From positions 39,371,525 through 39,435,524 of the forward strand of contig OZ023273.1 of assembly GCA_964007475.1 (NCBI GenBank): 64,000 nt of DNA. The letters are read 5' to 3'. Below are positions 34,997 to 49,600 of the stretch, piece by piece (the stretch's first letter is position 1; each line of letters begins with the position of its first letter). Source of the stretch: Hybos culiciformis (Eukaryota > Arthropoda > Insecta > Diptera > Hybotidae). A program made the position numbers and the translations under genes. The notes beneath the pieces were generated by a model, which worked only from the letters and a program-made list of their open reading frames with translations, did no database searches and was not told the DNA's origin.

Positions 34997-37900
34997 TTAT
35001 TCATCGATCGCCATTGGCAACTCATTCCATGATACTTTTTTATAATTTTTATTTAATGCTTCTCTAAGTTCCAAAGTGTGATTCCAATCTCGTGTTTCAC
35101 AAACTACTTTTACTTCAACTGTATATATGTCTTTCAACCATGCTCTTTCATGCATAATATCTTTTATGGATACTCCTAAAGTTGATAGAAGCTTACAAAG
35201 CTCCGCAATCCCTTAAAAATTAACAATCGTTACAATAATATATGTAATATAAATAAAATATGTAATTTACCTCCAGGCCTGTCACTAATTGAAGCTGTAA
35301 ATTTTACTAAGCGACCTTCAGAAGCAAGACCACGTTCCAAACAACGGCCAAAAACTGTTGTATCAATGTTTCCACCGCATAACAATAGAACCACTCTAAA
35401 GAAAAATATATATTTTATGAAGTAAAAGAACATTATTTATATTCTTTAACGATGTGTTTACTTTTTTCCCTTCAAATCTTTTAAATGTCCTGAAAGAACA
35501 GCGGCCAGACCAGCAGCACCCGCACCTTCAACAACGCATTTTTCACGTTCGACTAATTTCAAAATGCCTAAAGCAATCCATTCTTCTTTGACGACAACCA
35601 TTTTATCGATTAATGGTAATGCATTGCTAAAATAATGGTAACAAATATCAAATTTTTTAAATCAAATTATTTAAATAATTAATTTTTTATTCTGAGAGGC
35701 ACAGCCAACTTACTAATAGGCATTATAACCAACAGTGGGAACAGCTAAACCATCAGCAAGAGTATTCCAAATGGTTGTTTGGATTGGGCCACCATTTTCC
35801 ATAGCTTTTGTAAAACTTGCACATTTTTCAGATTCGACACCCTGAAATAAAAGCAAGAATAAGTGTGACTCTTTTTATCGGAAATGAATATAACTTAACT
35901 ATAATTTTTGTTTTTGGTGATAAAGCTTTGACCGCAACAGCAATTCCTGAAAATTAAAAGTTAACATTATAGTTCCACATAATGTAATAATATTTAAATG
36001 TTTAACCTGCAATTAAGCCGCCACCACCAACTGGAATAATTATGGCATCAGGAGAAGGTACCTGTTCTAAAATTTCTAAACCAATTGTTCCTTGTCCTGC
36101 CATTATGTGTGGATGGTCATAACCATTGATGTATATTAGCCCCTTTTCATTTGCAATTTTCATTGCTAATTTTTTCGCATCAGACATATCTTTGCCAAAT
36201 ACAATTACAGTCGCTCCATAATTTTTACATTTTTGGATTTTCATTATTGGTGCAGTTTCCGGCATAACTACAGTAACTGGAACTTTTAATTTGAAGCCAT
36301 GATAACTAAGGGCCTATAAATATTATTAATATCTTCTAACAATAAAACATATCACCAACATACCTGAGCATGATTTCCAAGAGAAGCCGATATGACCCCA
36401 ATTCTTTTTTGTTCTTCAGGTAACATAAGTAAAGCAAATCGAGCACCCCTTTCTTTGAAGCTAGAAATAAAAAACAGAAATTAAATTACAATGATCTTAA
36501 ATATTTTATGAGCGTTATTAGCTATACCACTACTTAGGCTTGTACATAACAAACAATCGAAGTTCAATTTCTCTTTATATGTTATATAGTTATATGACAC
36601 AGACGACTTGAATGTTTATTCAACTTGAGTTGGCCAACTTAAAATTTACTCTTCTATAGTATTGTTGAGAATGGTTTTCAACAAATTATTCAACATTTGT
36701 AACAAATCTTCCAACACGTTGAAAGACAAGTTGCCTAAGCCGTGGTCTATTTCATATTAGATTCGTTGATAGAATGGCTCATAAATCCTTAAAACTGAAA
36801 ACTTGAATCAAGTTACACAAAATTTAAAAATCCAAAGTTTGTTTATAATTATATATTATTAAAATAGTTCATAATTTAAATCGTATGAACAAATTTTAAG
36901 TTATATTAGCATTGTGTAAATAAAAGAAGCTGATGAATACTGATTGCGAAGAAAGCTTGATTTTAATTAACAAAAAAGTGTGAAAACTTTAGCACATGCA
37001 GTATTATATTAAATTTTGTTCATAAGGTTTTGGTAAATATTTTCAAAATAAGAATTGTTAAAAGTTTATTTACTATAGGTTATTTTAAAAATGAAAGTGG
37101 TTTTTTGTGATTTTAAATATTTATAACTATTGTGAATAGCTTTACACTATACAATGAAATCTTAAAAAGTGTTTTTAGGCTTCCAAAAAAATTAATATGT
37201 TTATGCTAAATTTAAATTTTTATTTTTATTTTCACTGTATACCTTACACAAAAGAAAATGATGGATATAATTGATAATGACGTATACAAGAAAAAAAAAG
37301 ACAACACAATAATAACTACGACTTTGGAACAAATTATAATTCAGTCCTGAAAAATGTTTACAATGTCATAAAGCTATATTGTATTTACCTTCCTGTGTAT
37401 TGTAAGAAATCCATTTTCAAAAACAAATCCATTTCCAATTCCTCAGACATACGACTTCGCTGAAATAAAAAAAATATATATATTTTTTAACATGTTTTAC
37501 TTTCTTACTCAGATTGAGAAATTTTTAAACTTCGAAAATAATAGAAATTGAAATATCCAAGCACTTATCTTAAAAAATTATTGTAAATGTTCAAACTATT
37601 TTTTGATAACACAATTTTGAAATCAGTGGGCTTAGAAATCGGTTATGAACATAAATACAAATAAATATTATGAAAATATCTAGGGAATAACGTTCAACCT
37701 ATATTTTCCAAAGCAGGATAATTTCCATTAAAGATTTGTAAAATTTGAGAAAACAAGAAAATTTCGTTTCTTTTAACAGGATACTACAGTGAAATTTACC
37801 ACGCTAAAGACCTTAGACGAAGGGGAAAATTTTAAGGGGTGTGAACATAGTTCCCTTTTTTATTTATGGTTTGAGACATTTGAAATATATTTCACTTACG

Positions 37901-38285
37901 AAAAAAGGAATTTAGAATGAAAAATAAAAAAACTATATATATCATTCACCACACTTCGTTTTCGCTTTCATTGGAAGTCTAGAACGTGCTTCAATAAGGA
38001 AAATTTACGAAATTATTAATATATTCTTAAAACACTCACAGGGCATGGTGTTTGCTCTACACCTTCTTTAATTAAGAATGCTGCAGAGGTTATATCGTTG
38101 AACGTAATTTTCTGGGTATTCTTGGGATTACAAAAAGGATCTTCGTATTCTTCTTCTTCTTCCAAGCTGAGATTTGACGTTGAATTTCCATTCTTCAAAC
38201 TTGAAGTAGTATTATTTATTTTGTTTTCAATATTTCCATTTGCTTTGACAGCACCATTAGTCTTTGAAATATCTCCGATAGGCAT
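34997..38285 (-). CDS. Srr: Threonine dehydratase / serine racemase family enzyme with C-terminal ACT-like domain, 9 coding exons
   Basis: Exons 38285-38040, 37459-37389, 36460-36364, 36313-36007, 35946-35900, 35841-35714, 35626-35462, 35395-35271 and 35211-34997 join with consistent GT-AG introns and phases into 466 aa. It is a fold-type II PLP enzyme. K108 in GSFKERGAR is the Schiff-base lysine, SLGNHAQ (132-138) the substrate-binding loop, GGGG at 234-237 the phosphate loop and CGGN at 360-363 the conserved C-terminal cofactor motif. Residues about 384-454 ([11 protein letters not shown]...) form an ACT-like regulatory domain, absent from mammalian serine racemase but usual in insect and microbial threonine dehydratases. 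Threonine or serine deamination to 2-oxobutyrate or pyruvate is the likely main reaction; racemase activity cannot be read from sequence. The N-terminal 50 residues are low complexity with an acidic EEEEE run. The start (CAAA-ATG) lies seven bases inside an exon beginning after TTTTTCAG at 38293, so a non-coding first exon exists upstream. Confidence 0.97.
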
Positions 38286-38403
38286 TTTGTATCTGAAAAA
38301 TATAATAATAAAATAAAACATTTTACATTATATAATCTATAATTTATTTTACGTATCTCTATAATAATAAATAAATAATTAAATAAATCTCAACAAACTT
38401 ACA

Positions 38404-38480
38404 TTATTAACCTAAAACACTGAGACAATAATTTTATTAACTAAAATAATATAATTTTTCAAGTCTGGCTGTTTTATTTA
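38404..38480 (-). other. Candidate 5' untranslated exon of the dehydratase gene
   Basis: The coding first exon is preceded by an acceptor (AG at 38294-38293). The nearest good donor upstream on the minus strand is GTAAGT beginning at 38402, so an untranslated exon probably ends at 38403. Its 5' limit cannot be seen; no TATA or initiator was convincing in such AT-rich DNA. Confidence 0.4.
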
Positions 38481-41400
38481 ACATTGAAGGAAATTTTTTT
38501 ATATAAATTATTAAATAATTTTTTTAATTAAAATTATGCAAATATTTCACAAATAACTCTTATTTCAGTTTTACAAACCTTTGAGAAGTAGGTAAATATA
38601 AGTTTTTCCTTTTACGAGGTTAAAAATTTAAATAATATGTCCTTCTTGAACAACGAATTTCTAACTTCTGATCAATTATCAAACTCCTAAGTTGTCTGCT
38701 AAATTGTAATTTCATAATCAAAAAAGTGAAAAATATTTTCTTCTTATAATACCTATACATTGACGTAGATAATGTATAAATTATGAACAGCGTGTTATTC
38801 AATAATTTAAACAAAGTGTAGAAATTACATTTCATCACCTTAATCCTCATAGGATTTCATAAATTATGTGCATAACTAATAATAATTTCACTAAGCATAT
38901 CATGCAGACATTTTATGATTTTTGTTTTCATTTTAGAAATAAATGTTCATATAAAAAAAGTAATTTTGTGCAATGATTGTATAAATATAAATCATCCATT
39001 ACTTACTGTTTTATTAAGTATTTTCTTATTGCTTAAGATATTTAGGACTGGGTTGATAATTTGGGTAATTAGGATATGAATATAGACGCTTCAAAACTTT
39101 TGAAAGTTATACTTTTATTGGAAACATAAATATCTTATTATTTTTTATTATTAAGTTTGAGTGCTAAAACTTTAATCTAAAGAGTTTTTCTAGACCTTAT
39201 AATATACTTTGTTGTGATGAGAGAAAAGATAAATTCAAACAAGTACATGTATAATGAATAATTTTAAACACTCTGTAAATTAGATTAATATTAGAAAAAT
39301 AGATAAGGTGAGCTATTTAACTTAAATTATTTCGATAAATTGTTAGCTAATAAATTATTATTTTTTTATTAGCATAACTATAAATAAAATGAATCAATTA
39401 TCAAATGTTTATAAATATTTATTTAGAAATTATCTATCCTGAACAGTTTACATATATCACTAACTAGAAAGAATATAAATTTTAGCATTAAATATACTCT
39501 TAAATCTACTTTAAAATATATTTAAGTGATTAAACTTAGATAGAATTATATTAAGCATAAAACTGAGTCACAGTTTTTTTTTTATCAATTTAAGAGATTA
39601 AAGAAACTACCAATAAACTAAAATTTCAAGCATCTTTTTTTATTTATTGAATTACTTATTCATTAAATAGTTTTAATCAAATCCTCAATTTTCTAATATA
39701 ATAAGCCTGTTTTATATCATAAAAAAAATTCATCATCAATCATAACAAATTTAATCATATAAATTAACAAATTCATGTACAACCATAGAAATCATTTTGA
39801 AAGTCAGAACTTCGAATTTTAATACATCTAATTAAATTATTTGACAAAAAAAAAAACTAATTCGCTTAAATTTTTAACAAAATGAAATTCATAAATAAAT
39901 AATTCTATGCCAACTTTTAGAAAATAATATCTAAAAGTAATTACATAAATTTCTCATCATAAATGAATCTTTGAGAATAAAATGTTTTGCAATTTATAAT
40001 TTTAAATTGAAGACCAATTACATGGCACTTTAACGAGTATGACATATCTATTTTCCAAATAAAAATTTTCTTGTTTCATTTTTTATTTCCATGTAGACTT
40101 TGTGGTACTTATTTTTTTTTTGTTTGAAATGGCATAAATATATTGAGAAAACAATATGCAATATTAGTAAAATTATTAAAAAAAAGAGTTGCTCGAACAA
40201 AATCCTCACAATTGACTACAAAATTCTTAAAATACTCATTTCATAAGAATGTAAGGGTTCATATTATTTGAAAAATAAAGAAAAATAATTAACTAATTAT
40301 TCTTTTTTTTAATCTTTGATACTGATTTGATATAATTGAAGGAACATAAATTTCCAGATCTAGATTTTACAATACCTGCTTAAAATTGTTAAGTCGGCAT
40401 ATTTAAAAATAACACAGAACTCATTTTTGAGCCCATATATTTTTTTTATAAATGAAAAAATTAAAAGTATCTTCCATGTTTTTATTTTTTATTTCCTACA
40501 AATGAAATACCTAATATACCATTGTTAAGAAGATAAATATTTACAAAACCGCCAACGCGCTCGAATTAAGAGATAAAAAATATTCAGTATATTAAGTCCA
40601 CCATTTAGAATTCTGAAATCTGAAATCTGTCTAACATTATCTCTGTCAGTCCCAAAGTGCTCGTCTTAATTAACTCTTTTTTTTATTGACTTTAAACTAT
40701 TTTCAAAATCAATGTTTTCTGTGTTTGGGAAAAAAAAACTTCTACAGATCTTTGATTGATGCATTTTCTTTTCAGCTTAAATTGGTACATTTCTTTATAA
40801 TTGAACTTTTTTATGAAATTTTTTGATTATAAAATAAATATGTATGTACTTTTTTATGAAGGCACGTATAAAAAAAAAAATATATGTACACAACAGATTT
40901 TCCTCTATAGAAAGTGGATGATAAAATTGTCGTTTTGAACATAAATGTCCCCAAGGGGAAAATTTTAACAAAAGATTTCCTAATTGTGCACTTTAGTACT
41001 TTTTATTCTTTTTTTTTTTTTTTCAACTTCCATGTTCTATATTATACTTTGATTTTAAGCATTCAAGACTCAGTTTAATGCTTTTTTATTCAAAAATAGT
41101 ACACGTAGCTTGTAGTAATTGCTTTTATTATGACTTCAATTCACTTCAAAAATTATGACATTAATAATTAAATTCAAAAAAAAAAAAGAATAATAAAAAA
41201 TTAGTATTACTGGTGTCAGTATTATTATTTACATATTGTAATCTGTGAGAACAAACGATTATAAATTATAAATTTTCCACAAAATATCTTGAGTGCACAT
41301 TCATTGTGTTAGTTTTTCGAATTTTATTAATTTAATTTTTTACTTCCAAAACTAGATTCCACAGTAAATTAGAAAAGTGAGTAAACGCATATACATATAT

Positions 41401-44400
41401 AAATTCACGTGCATTTAAATGTAGCAATGTATCTTCATTTTGTACATATTATATATTACATTTTATATATTAAGGTATATGCATTTTATTTAACCTCATA
41501 AAATTTTACAATTTTATTTACGTACATAATTATCATAGTCTGTTCTTAACAATAGTTAATAATAATAATAATAATTATTATGATATTAAAAATATTTTTT
41601 CAGTTAATGTTAGAAATATTATCATATTTAAAATGGTAAATGTATTTTAATTATAATATACAATAATTTCTAAACAAAACATAAGAGTTATTCATTTCAA
41701 ATTTGTGTAATTTATGAAATGACTTTTAATCGAAATATTAAGCTTATGAATTTGAATTGAACAAAGTTTTTTTTATAACATTTTTCATCTTTATTGCGCC
41801 CGAATGATTGTATACAATAATGTTGGTGTTAACAATTTGCGTTGATTAGTATACAAAAAATGAATTTTTCCTACAGGTTTTCTTTATTATTCCTTATTCT
41901 ATTTTATTATTATTGTTTAATTTTTTTTTCTTGTTTTATTTTGATTATTGTTAAATAAACTATTTTAATATTTATTTAATTTCGATTTTATTAATTAACT
42001 GGAAATTTTTCTTCTTAAAACTTCGAGAATATCAAAAACGATAAGAACATTGTGTCTTATTGTTTTTATGATTTGTCATTTGCGCAAAATAAACAAAATA
42101 GTAGATACTGACCTAGTCTAATTTTAAAAATTTCTTATTTATTGTACTATCGCATTTTTAAAGACTGCGATAATGAAAAACTTAAATTAAAGGAAAAAAA
42201 TCTAGACTTGCTTTTTTTAAAGATATTTAAGAGCTTAGTAAAACAAAGATTATTACTTTAGAATTTCCTTATTTAAAATTTCCAAAAAAAAATGCACTGC
42301 ACAGAGAAATTTCGTTCTATATATTTTCATATGAGGTTATATACTGTCCTATATTATATGAGGTTATACTGTCCTTTATTGTTTTCATTAAATATATAGA
42401 AACACTTGTTTCCTTGTTTTTTGTTGTGGAGTAAATAATACAGATAATAGTTAATATAATTTTGATACTATAGTTTGAAACCCAAACTTATAGTTAACAT
42501 GGAAAATCGTTATTATTCTTTTTAAATTAAATTCTATTTATTCCACAAGTTCGATCAGAATTTGAGATATTTTAATACTGTATAATTTCTAGTGAAAAAA
42601 GTTAAAAAATTAATAAAAGTGATAAATAGAATTTTATGTTTCCTGGTAATTCTTTGTATGATTTTATTATGCTATCTATTTTATAACTAATTTAACAATA
42701 TTATTAGCAAATAATAAAAAATTACCTTTTATTTATATAATACAAGAATAAGAATATCCGTCATAAAACTTCAATTAATATGATGGGAAAATTATCAGCT
42801 GGTTCTTTCAAATAAATAAAATAATTGCTAAGATACCATCTAATTTGAGAATACTTTTGTTATAATTAATATGTATTAAATTTTTTCTAATTACAAAACT
42901 CCGAATAATTAAAAAAAAAAAATGTTTCTACGGTCATTCAAAAGGAAAAATATCCATCCTTTTGTTTATTTTATACGCAATTTTTTAACGTTTCCGATTA
43001 AATAACAAAACTTGCAGACTTTGTTGTAATCGTCGTCGTTATTTTCATCATCTTTGAAAAATATTTTTGTGTTCATCAGAATTTAATTAAATTAATTTCA
43101 TTATGGCCCCAAACCAAAAATAATTGCTATAAGAAAGAAAAATAAACAATTTTTTTTGTTTTTTACATTTTTACAGCAAAAAAAAAAAAAAAAAAGCTTT
43201 ATGAAAATATAAAAATATAAACATGAAAAAAAATTATATATATATCTTATGATGATGATTTTTTTCGCCTAGTGATTATCCCTATTTCATTATAAAATGC
43301 TGGTATCTTTGGAATTATTCTTTTTTAATATTGAGAGATATATCTTTTCCTTTTTTTTTTTTTTTTTTTTTGTAAAAATTTCCTTTGAAAATTTAATAAT
43401 TAAAACATTATACAGTTTTTTTTTTTAAGTAAATATCAAAATAAAATTTGTATAAACATAATTTTATGTTTTAGTCCATCCAGCGGCAAGAAAAAATATT
43501 GTTATGAATTAACCCACATTTAAAAAAGAAAATGTTGTTATCAAAATAAAAAATAAAATAATCAAAAAAAATAATTATATGGCGAACATTTTTTTGATAT
43601 TATGGAAAATTTAGATTGCGAATTTTAATTTGTAATCAATCTATATCTTAATACATACTTGAATTATATGCTGTGTTCTATTCAGGATAAAAAAATTATT
43701 TAATATAATAATCTGCATCAAGTGGGTACAATTTAATTTATTTGAAAAAAAAAATATTTGTTTATTTAGTATATTTGTTGTTGATATAAGTCTATTACAA
43801 ATTTTGTTTGAATAATTGCAAAATTAATTATTATGTTCTTAGTTTGTTTGTACTATTTATAAGTTCTTTTTTTTTATTTAAAGTTCATCGTTGGAAGAAA
43901 TTTTGCGTCACGATTTTTAATTAAATATCTCTTTTTTTTTTTTTTTTTTGCTCAAATCTTTTCATTTTTATGATAATTTGCTATATTACATTTTAAAGGG
44001 ATTTGTATATTTCTAAATTACAATACACATACACAACTTTATGTATGTGTTAAGATATAGATATATATCTATATGTAAAAAATATTAATAACAAAATATT
44101 TTCTTAACTGTTTAGGATTATCACCTTCATATTTTTTTTTGTTCTATATGTACATAAATATTTATTTTGTAACTTTTTGAAAAGCTGTTATATATTTAAT
44201 ATTAAATACAAATCTTGTGGGAATTGAATGTGAAGCTAAATATTTATACTCAATTATATAATTGTAAAGTGTATGCTTATAAAGAAAAGTTAACTATCAA
44301 CATGCAGGACTCTATTTTGCTAAAACTATAACTTTTGTTTATCAGGAAATCATTATAGGCTTTGAGCTTTATATATGAAATAAAAAACAAATTATATTAT

Positions 44401-46516
44401 CATTACTATATTTCAAAATTTCAAAAAGACATCTTCAAAATTTATTTTATTAATAACTCTAAGGCTCCTGATATTTTGGCCCCATTTTGAAAACTTACAA
44501 TGCTGAAAAACTTAGAGCTATGGAACATTGATTAATGAGTTCAAGATAGTTATCACACAATATAAAAAAAAATTTCTGCAAAATTCTTAGCGAATGTAAG
44601 GAAGATTTCTTATTTATTATACTTATATTGCAAAAATTTTCTACAACCAGCTTTTAAAACTCATCTCAAATTTTAAATAAATATAAATTCAGATAATTTC
44701 TTTAAATTATTTTTTTATTTATTTTAAATTAGAAAATAAGTTGAATTTTATTTTAAATTATTTAAACCATATTTTACTGTGTGTAAACTTTACACTGTAC
44801 AGTACACATTATAATTGCAAATATGTATTTAATTTCAGAAAATAAATGCAATCAAAATAAAATGTATTTGACACAATTTAGATAAACACATTTTTAACAG
44901 GACAATAATTTCTTTTAGTCATTTTTGACTTAATGAACAGTCTAAATTCTTCTGGGGTTGTTAATAAAAGACTTTATTTTCATATATTAAAAATGTAATG
45001 ACATAAAATAAATTTAAGACAAAAATGTTTCTTGTAACACTTTGAGATTTTTTCCAAGGGTTTTTAATTTTACAACCAAAAACAAAAAAAAAATTTAACA
45101 CTTAAGATAACAATATTTAAAAAAGATATTTAAAATTCTCAATTTGGATATGTAACAAAGAAAATTAATTTCGTTAATTTTTTTTTAACCATATTTTCCG
45201 TAAATTCTGTTGTGGGAAAGTTTTGGAATGCAAAAAAACTAATGAAGATGGGACTAATTTCTGTGATCATAAGTTCATTAGCCCTATAAAATATTTTGCG
45301 CTGGAGCAATAACTTAAACTAATATGCGAAAGACTTACTTGTTAATCTGAATTCTTGTTTTTTTATGTTATATATATTTAAGTAAAAATGAATACTAACA
45401 CAGGAGTTGCCACATATTACAACATTATGTGAATTCAGTAGTAATAAGTCAAGTATTATAAGAAATTAATAAATTGATGAATGTTATATTTAATTGATGA
45501 ATATAAAATAATACATTTGAACAAACGACCTTATTTTAGTACAATCTATGATCATATAAAAATGTAAAACTACATATAATGTAACTATATAAAAGAAAAA
45601 ATTATAATATAATAATCAACGATAGGTACAATAATTTAAAAATATAGAAATTAAATACTCAATATTACTATTATAACTATTATACATATTAAACATTAAA
45701 CATTGCAATAACATAACAACAATGTAAGACTATAAAATATATGAATAATGTAATTATTAATAAAAGTAATGAAATAGTAATGAAACAGTTAAATGGATTT
45801 AATATTAGACATAATTTAATTACTAAGGAAACATATTTTATAAACATATAATCTTAAAAAAAAAGCACTTAATTATTAAGTCTTATTTTTTTTTTACTTC
45901 TTTCTTTTTTTTTGTATAGTAAAATAAAAAAAAAAACCTGTTAGCAGTGACATTGAAAAGCCGAATCATAGACTATTTGATTTTATTTTTTTTTAAAGTT
46001 CGGTAAAATTATTAATAAATCTGTTTTTTACTCTTATTTAAAGTACATGAACAAAAATAGGAATAAAATTAAAATTTAGAGACTATCCATTTTGTATAAA
46101 TTGGCGTTTATATCAAATATTCACCATTTAATATTTTTGTTTAATAAAATACAGAGCTATTTTTAACAATTTTATAATGCTATTAAAATAAAGGGATTTA
46201 TAAATGCCGCATACTAAAATTGCAATGAAAAACACTTGTGCACAAGCACAACAACATAATAATATGCTCTTCTTCTTTCCATACTTATGTAAAGCAACAG
46301 AGCGACAAAAAGGATAATTTATTTTCTTATAATTTGAATGACAATCGTAAATTATTAACATTCGGAGTATATTATTATTGGAATGAAAATAAAAAAAAAA
46401 AAAAAAAAAAAACAAGAATAAAAAAAGAAATGGAAGTGTAGCAAAATTTTAAAACATCTCTTTTATTTTTTAATATTTTTTTAATTTTATTTTTTTTTTG
46501 TTTTTCTTTTTTTCAG
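38481..46516. other. Long AT-rich gene desert
   Basis: Eight kilobases without a supported exon. Minor features are a short tandem duplication at 42330-42376 (ATATGAGGTTATA...CTGTCCT twice), a small AAT run at 41558-41573, and a palindromic AT hairpin at 44026-44078. The overlapping open frames at 46128-46441 contain a Cys-rich stretch on the minus strand and Asn/Lys runs on the plus strand; neither has coding support. Confidence 0.5.
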
Positions 46517-46569
46517 ACGGTAAAATGGAAAACAAGGGAATAGATTATAAACTGAAGACATTTTGTTAG
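46517..46569 (+). other. Orphan splice acceptor with short open tail
   Basis: A strong pyrimidine tract and acceptor (TTTTTCTTTTTTTCAG) lead into ACGGTAAAATGG; one frame (phase 1) reads GKMENKGIDYKLKTFC then stop. It could be an alternative last exon or the start of a 3' untranslated exon of a plus-strand gene. No upstream partner was identified and chance is a real possibility. Confidence 0.25.
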
Positions 46570-49513
46570 TGGTTTTAAACTTTTTTATTTTCAAATAAAA
46601 AATGACGAGCTCTATATTAAATGGTACTTTAAACGGTATGCGACAAGAGCGACATATTTTAAAAAAATAAAATTTTTTAATATTTTTTTTTATACAACGA
46701 TGAAGAAAAATTTTATGTTTTAGAAAAATAGATATAACTCTTTAATTTTCAAGAAGATTTTGATTTTTTTGGTTAAGTATTTTAAAATTTGTGACATGAA
46801 AATTAGTCACAAAATTTTGATTTATTAATCCGAAAAAACTCATTTAAATTTAAAAAATAATTATGTATTTTCTATATCGAACTTATTAGCTTCAATAAAC
46901 ATTATTTTAATAATAACTGAAACATTTAATTGAAATAGTTATTTGGACTGGATAAGAAAATAATCAATTGCAAATTAGTGTTTATAAAGCATAATTATGG
47001 TATATTTACAAAAGTATATAAGGTTGTTTTTCATTATAATAGATACTATTCATAATTGATATTCTTGGCAAAAATAGCTAAAAAGCTTCTGTAATTTACT
47101 ACATTTTTTGTAAAGCATTAATATCAGAAAGGATTTAAAATAAACAATAATATTGGATTTTAATAAATCTTCATATTTTACTAGGAATTATACTATGCAT
47201 GCACTTTTGGAGTTTTCAAGCAAAATATTGTCAAAATCTTTCGAATATTACAGTCAGCGGTATAATAAATAATATGGAATTCATTTTATTTATATAATTT
47301 CATTTCATTTCATTTTTTATTTCATTTGTTCAAATTTTACATTCTGTTTTTATAAAGATTTCTTGAATTATTTAAGAGACTAGGATGCTTTGTCCTACCC
47401 AACTAATTAATAACAATTTAATTATTTTATGAACAATTTATTATGACTCTACATTTAATTTTTTTATTATTTACATACAGGAAAGTTAGCGCTGGAAAAA
47501 GTTATGATTAAGTTAATTTTTTTTTATGAGTATTTTATTTATACTATATTATTCATATAATGTAATTCATTTTGTTCAGTCTCAAATCATTATCGCAACA
47601 AAAGAAAATAATACGAAATTTTTTTAAAAATATATTTAATGTTTAAATCAAAATTTAGCAATTAAAATATTTCAATAGAACTATATTTTTATTAAAATAT
47701 ATATCTCGATAATTCTAAAATGTTCACCCTTAAAAATATTTAATAAACACATTCTTTAAATTTATCTTTTCATTATAATTTTATTCAATATTAAAACATA
47801 CTATGTAATAATAATAATAATCTAAAATATAAATACTCGAAATCTTAAGATGATAATGATATAACTTATGAAAGGAAATCATAAAATATGCAAATTTCTA
47901 TTAAAAAAAAAAATAAAAATAAAGGAAAAAAATTATTATTATATAAAAAGGATACTTTATTAGAGTTCTAACGACTTAACAAAATAATAAAAGTAAAATA
48001 TAATGATACTCTTTATTTTGTGTTATAGGTTTATGAATTTGGAAAAATTGAATAATTTTTATTTAAATATCTTTTTGGACGGAAAATAAACTATATTTTA
48101 AAATATATTTTAATGTTTTCATTTATAATAGCAAGAATGATCGCTATATGGAGCATAAATTGCCATTACATTATTATTTTAAGGAAATAACTTTTAAAGC
48201 AATTTTTCTACTAATTTTCTAAATTTTTTATTACGCGCTATGATTTTGTTTATATATTTAGTTGTTGACTATATTTCGAGTTTTAGTTAAAATGAAAATT
48301 TTAACAAGTTTTAATTTTATTTATTGATTATCCTGCAATATAATAATACATGTAATAATATATAATAAATATAATACTGAAATTGGATGGGGAATTTTCT
48401 TAGCCTTAAGCAGATTGATATACATAAATATGTGAATTACATACTGAATTGTGGTGATAATTAGTTGATGCCCGTAAATGTTTTTTTTTCTAATATACAC
48501 TATTTTTGTTTTTAATTTTAATCATATTGAATTTTCCCAACCTTTTTTTTTTTTCATTTAGAAATTATTGATTCTGAAACAAAATAAAATTTCAGTGCGC
48601 CATTCTTATTTTGTAGCACGGCATCACATTAAAATTGACAATTTTATTTGCTTAAAGCTATATAGTAGATATTATTTTTCTTATGTAAACAATTTGCGTA
48701 ATTTTTCCTGATAATCAAAATTCAGTATATAGGTAAGCAAAAAAAAGAAAATGTTTTTTCCCAGTTTTCCTTAACATTTATTTCTAAACTCAATATAAAT
48801 GTAAGTAAAATGAAAATATAAAATTATATATTTTCTTTATTACAAATTAAAGGAAACTAACCCGCGATCAAAACAATTTACAAAATTGTAATGCTGAGCT
48901 TGTTGTGGCAAACATAAAATATAAAAAGAACTTCGTTTTACTTTATATATGTATAAATACAAACGTTTTTCTTAAATTTTGTTTACGAAAAAAATAAAAA
49001 AAGAAAAACAATGTAACATCCATAATTTTTTTTGCACTTTTCTTTGCGATATTTTATTTTTGTAAAGAAAAACTTTTTAAAAACTTTTAAAATTTTTTCT
49101 TTAAATAAATTTTTAAAGAAAAGTAATGTAATCTAGCACGTTTATATAATTTTTCCTTAGAAAAATACGTGACCGATTCCATAAGTTTGAATTCGTTTTT
49201 GAACTTTTGGTATATTTTTCTTATTATTATTATTATTATTATTATTTTTATCATTATATTATTTGTTTCTTATCTAAAATATTTTAAATTTTTCAGGATG
49301 AAAAAAAAACCCCTGTTTAAACGTTTAAAGTAATAATTAAGTAAATAACAGTTTTCGTAATTTTATTGAATTAAACGAATCATATGAAAAGTTTATAAAA
49401 ATTATTATAAACTAAAAAATATTAAATTTTTTTTAAAAACAAATAAAATGTAGAAAAAAAATTTAGGATATAAAAAATTTTATAAACAAAAATAGCACAA
49501 AACTTATTTCCAG
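46570..49513. other. AT-rich stretch
   Basis: Contains an ATT microsatellite at 49221-49247. No gene or transposon was supported. Confidence 0.5.
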
Positions 49514-49600
49514 GGTACAAGGGATGAATTGAACAAATTACAAGCCGAATCGGAGATGAGAACTGATAACAACTACGAAAGGCCATTTATTACGATATGA
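49514..49600 (+). CDS. Candidate terminal exon, unidentified protein C-terminus
   Basis: After an acceptor (TTATTTCCAG) a phase-0 frame of 28 codons runs to TGA at 49598. It encodes GTRDELNKLQAESEMRTDNN followed by YERPFITI: charged, mixed composition with balanced codons (CAA GCC GAA TCG GAG ATG AGA), quite unlike the Phe/Lys/Ile translations of surrounding DNA. I do not recognise the protein. It looks like the last coding exon, perhaps alternative, of a plus-strand gene whose other exons are in distant introns or outside the window. The GC content stays raised for about 80 bases beyond the stop, as for a 3' untranslated region. Confidence 0.45.
   Translation, partial: GTRDELNKLQAESEMRTDNNYERPFITI

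Noticed and set aside
38098..38316. Plus-strand open frame opposite the first dehydratase exon
   Set aside because: Antisense shadow of a real exon.
46128..46441. Overlapping open frames on both strands, one with a Cys cluster
   Set aside because: Ends are homopolymer translations, no start or splice context, no recognisable domain.
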